Shown here piece by piece: positions 48,541-50,411 of a DNA stretch of 50,411 nt. Both the position numbers and the translations under genes were made by a program. Under the pieces are notes generated by a model, which did not search any database, was not told the origin of the DNA, and was given only the letters and a program-made list of their open reading frames with translations. Every line of letters starts with the position of its first letter. Within the stretch, counting starts at the first letter, position 1. Source of the stretch: Dehalococcoidia bacterium (GTDB lineage: Bacteria > Chloroflexota > Dehalococcoidia > GIF9 > AB-539-J10); contig PULQ01000053.1 in assembly GCA_003552465.1 (NCBI GenBank), forward strand, positions 1-50,411, in the 5' to 3' direction.

Positions 48541-48937
48541 TGTACCTCCTCGACAGTAACCTCTTCCTCGAACTTCTACTGGACCAACGTAAGGCGGATG
48601 AAGTTGAACAGCTGCTGCAAAGAACCCCGAGAGAGAAGCTGCACATCTCGGAGTTCTCAGTACACTCCATGGGCATCACTTTTTTCGCCATAAGCTGTTT
48701 GAAGTCTTTGCGCAGTTCCTGGGTGAACTAGTGGTGAAAGGCGGGGTTCGTGTGCTCAGGCTCTCTCTTCAGGACATTGGGGGACTGACGAGCATAGCGC
48801 AGCGATTCAAGCTGGACTTTGACGATGCCTATCAGTATGGAATTGCTGAGAAGTTCGACCTTGAGATCATCAGCTTCGATGGCGACTTCGATCGGACGGA
48901 AAGAGGCCGCAGGACACCAGCCCAGCTTGAAGTCTGA
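48540..48937 (+). pseudogene. PIN-domain toxin (VapC-like) split by a -1 frameshift at a T6C run
   Basis: Frame 1 MYLLDSNLFLELLLDQRKADEVEQLL...FSVHSMGITFF continues in -1 frame as RHKLFEVFAQFLGELVVKGGVRVLRLSLQDIGGLTSIAQRFKLDFDDAYQYGIAEKFDLEIISFDGDFDRTERGRRTP. Confidence 0.75.
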
Positions 48938-49077
48938 TGCCGACGAAGTCGGGAATCGCGAATCTCATCGGGACAGACGCCCTGAACTACCCAACCTGCC
49001 ATGAGGCGGCCCGTCACTGATCGCCGTTCGCGGTTCGCCCATAATCAGGCATAGTTGGCCGAGAACACGTCAGGGAA

Positions 49078-49182
49078 ACTGAGGGCAGTCGTGACGGGTG
49101 GGGTGGGGTTCATCGGGTCGCACTTGGTCGAGGGGTTGCTCGGATGGGGGGTGCAGGGTGGCCGAGGGGGCTGGGAGTGACG
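49078..49182 (+). pseudogene. NAD(P)-dependent epimerase/dehydratase N-terminal remnant
   Basis: LRAVVTGGVGFIGSHLVEGLLGWGV: Rossmann GxxGxxG of extended SDR/GalE family; nothing of the rest of the protein follows. Confidence 0.6.
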
Positions 49183-49224
49183 AGAGATGAGTGGCGAGGG
49201 AAGGGGGGCGGCGCGAGGCTGAAG

Positions 49225-49260
49225 TGCCGATCACATCGAGCACCCTCGATGAAGGCGGGG
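49225..49260. repeat. Small palindromic element (36 bp form) inside another repeat
   Basis: gcgaggctgaag[tgccgatcacatcgagcaccctcgatgaaggcgggg]cctcgcactac. Confidence 0.8.
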
Positions 49261-49398
49261 CCTCGCACTACATCAATTGTGTGACTGCTGAGTGCTGACT
49301 GTTGGGTGCTGGGTTTGGGGGCTGGGGGTGATAGGATGGGATGTGTCAGGCTTGGGATGGCGGGATGGGGGTGTCGGGGCTCAGGGTGACAGGATGGC

Positions 49399-49755
49399 TT
49401 AGCGGGGGTAGACCCAGACGATTTCCTTCGCGGCCCGTTGCCATCTTCCCTGATCAGAAAGCTTCTGCCACTCCGCTGTGGTATATATGAGCAGGTCAAC
49501 GGGAACGGGAAGCGGGGTGGTATCGAATCCTGCAGGTCGCATCTCGAACGGCTGTGCCGAACTCTCCACAATGATCACCAGATCCAGATCGCTTCCCACC
49601 CCCCAATCGCCCCTGGCATAGGAGCCGAGATAGCCAATGCGCACGATCTCCCGGTGATGGGCGGTGATCTCTGCTACCCACTCATGTAATGTCCTGAGAA
49701 CCGTTTCCGGCTCAGGCCATTTGAGAATCGACGAACTCAACAATCTCACCGGCAT
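49399..49755 (-). CDS. MNT-domain nucleotidyltransferase (antitoxin of HEPN-MNT pair)
   Basis: GYLGSYARGDWGVGSDLDLVIIV motif; overlaps HEPN gene. Confidence 0.85.
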   Translation of the reverse strand: MPVRLLSSSILKWPEPETVLRTLHEWVAEITAHHREIVRIGYLGSYARGDWGVGSDLDLVIIVESSAQPFEMRPAGFDTTPLPVPVDLLIYTTAEWQKLSDQGRWQRAAKEIVWVYPR

Positions 49756-50101
49756 AACGGATCGCCTGTTCACTCTGCAGTCTGCCGTGGTGTTCGAAGG
49801 GAGAACCCTCGGGAAAAGAATCCGGATAGCGTGGAGAAATGTAGTAGACATCCAGCAGTTGTGCCTTTTCCACCAGTTCAGCGGGGATGCTGATAGCCCC
49901 GGGCAACTCGCGGATGAGTTTGGCGACTACATGTCCCCAGGCTTCCTGCCCGGAGTGCAGATGCAGGGCTTTGACAGCCTTCTCGGCCGCCTGCTGGGCG
50001 GCAAAGCAGGCCCATTCATGGTGCCCGGTACGCCGCGAGTCCTCAGCCTGCTCCAGGTCCTTGTGTGCCTGCCTCAACCAGTCACGGTCACGATTTGCCA
50101 T
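49712..50101 (-). CDS. HEPN-domain protein (toxin of HEPN-MNT pair)
   Basis: MANRDRDWLRQAHKDLEQAEDSRRTGHHEWACFAAQQAAEKAVKALHLHSGQEAWGH: classic HEPN N-terminus. Confidence 0.88.
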   Translation of the reverse strand: MANRDRDWLRQAHKDLEQAEDSRRTGHHEWACFAAQQAAEKAVKALHLHSGQEAWGHVVAKLIRELPGAISIPAELVEKAQLLDVYYISPRYPDSFPEGSPFEHHGRLQSEQAIRYAGEIVEFVDSQMA

Positions 50102-50283
50102 CTGTTCCTCCGGTACATCATAGCTTACCACAGGATACCGTTTACCTTCTAATGCGGTGGGTGATGGGGAGGGCGTGGGCTTGTCCTCTGTAGCGGGGCC
50201 CTTGAGGGGAGGGAGGCGCGAGGCTGAAGCCTCGCACTACAGGGGTGCCGGGGGCGGGGAGTGATGAGTGAAGGGGCGGGAAG

Positions 50284-50411
50284 CAGGGGGCAGGGGCCAG
50301 GGGGCAGGGGCCAGGGGTCAGGGGTCAGGGGTCAGGGGCCAGGGGTCAGGGGTCAGGGGCCAGGGGCCAGGGGTCAGGGGCCAGGGGCCAGGGGTCAGGG
50401 GCCAGGGGCCA
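50284..50411. repeat. Heptanucleotide tandem repeat caggggY running off the window edge
   Basis: Uninterrupted caggggc/caggggt/caggggg units from 50284 to the end. Confidence 0.95.

Noticed and set aside
50284-50411. Telomere-like repeat or chromosome end
   Set aside because: Heptad G-rich repeats look telomere-like, but the surrounding genes are bacterial and the window edge is arbitrary.

Overview
This 50.4 kb window looks like a GC-rich bacterial chromosome segment. Gene content and repeat style suggest Chloroflexota/Dehalococcoidia, but that is inference only. Core content, left to right: an edge-truncated IS110-family transposase; a full peptide/nickel-type (Opp/Dpp) ABC transporter with two very large paralogous substrate-binding lipoproteins; a surface-protein stretch (GLUG-motif protein, parallel beta-helix protein, SurA-N-like protein); a decayed MBL-fold gene next to a probable IS remnant; a RibD-C reductase; an acyl-CoA synthetase; a RACo-like ASKHA/2Fe-2S protein; an amber-interrupted HTH-nucleotidyltransferase gene beside a 5'-truncated GLUG gene; an Nfo-like TIM-barrel protein; PabC/PabA-like proteins; MgtC; an Mre11/Rad50-like pair; a rhomboid; an orphan TAXI binding protein; an HDAC-like deacetylase; a PPP-type phosphatase; MetK-AhcY; a PHP protein; a P-loop kinase; HicBA; an STT3/AglB-type oligosaccharyltransferase with WWDYG; and a repeat-rich tail with YefM-RelE, DUF2281-PIN and HEPN-MNT modules. 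The most interesting non-genic signals are: (1) dispersed hairpin repeats whose inner and outer stems covary; (2) a small palindromic element found in the loop of a second palindromic repeat family, with matching empty and filled sites in this window; (3) a ~20 bp motif with two TTAACA-like half-sites 11 bp apart upstream of three solute-binding-protein genes; (4) a PIN-domain ORF split exactly at a T_TTT_TTC slippery heptamer; (5) a Rad50-like ATPase with a hydrophobic hairpin where a zinc hook would be. Product names rest on motif recognition by eye; no database search was run.
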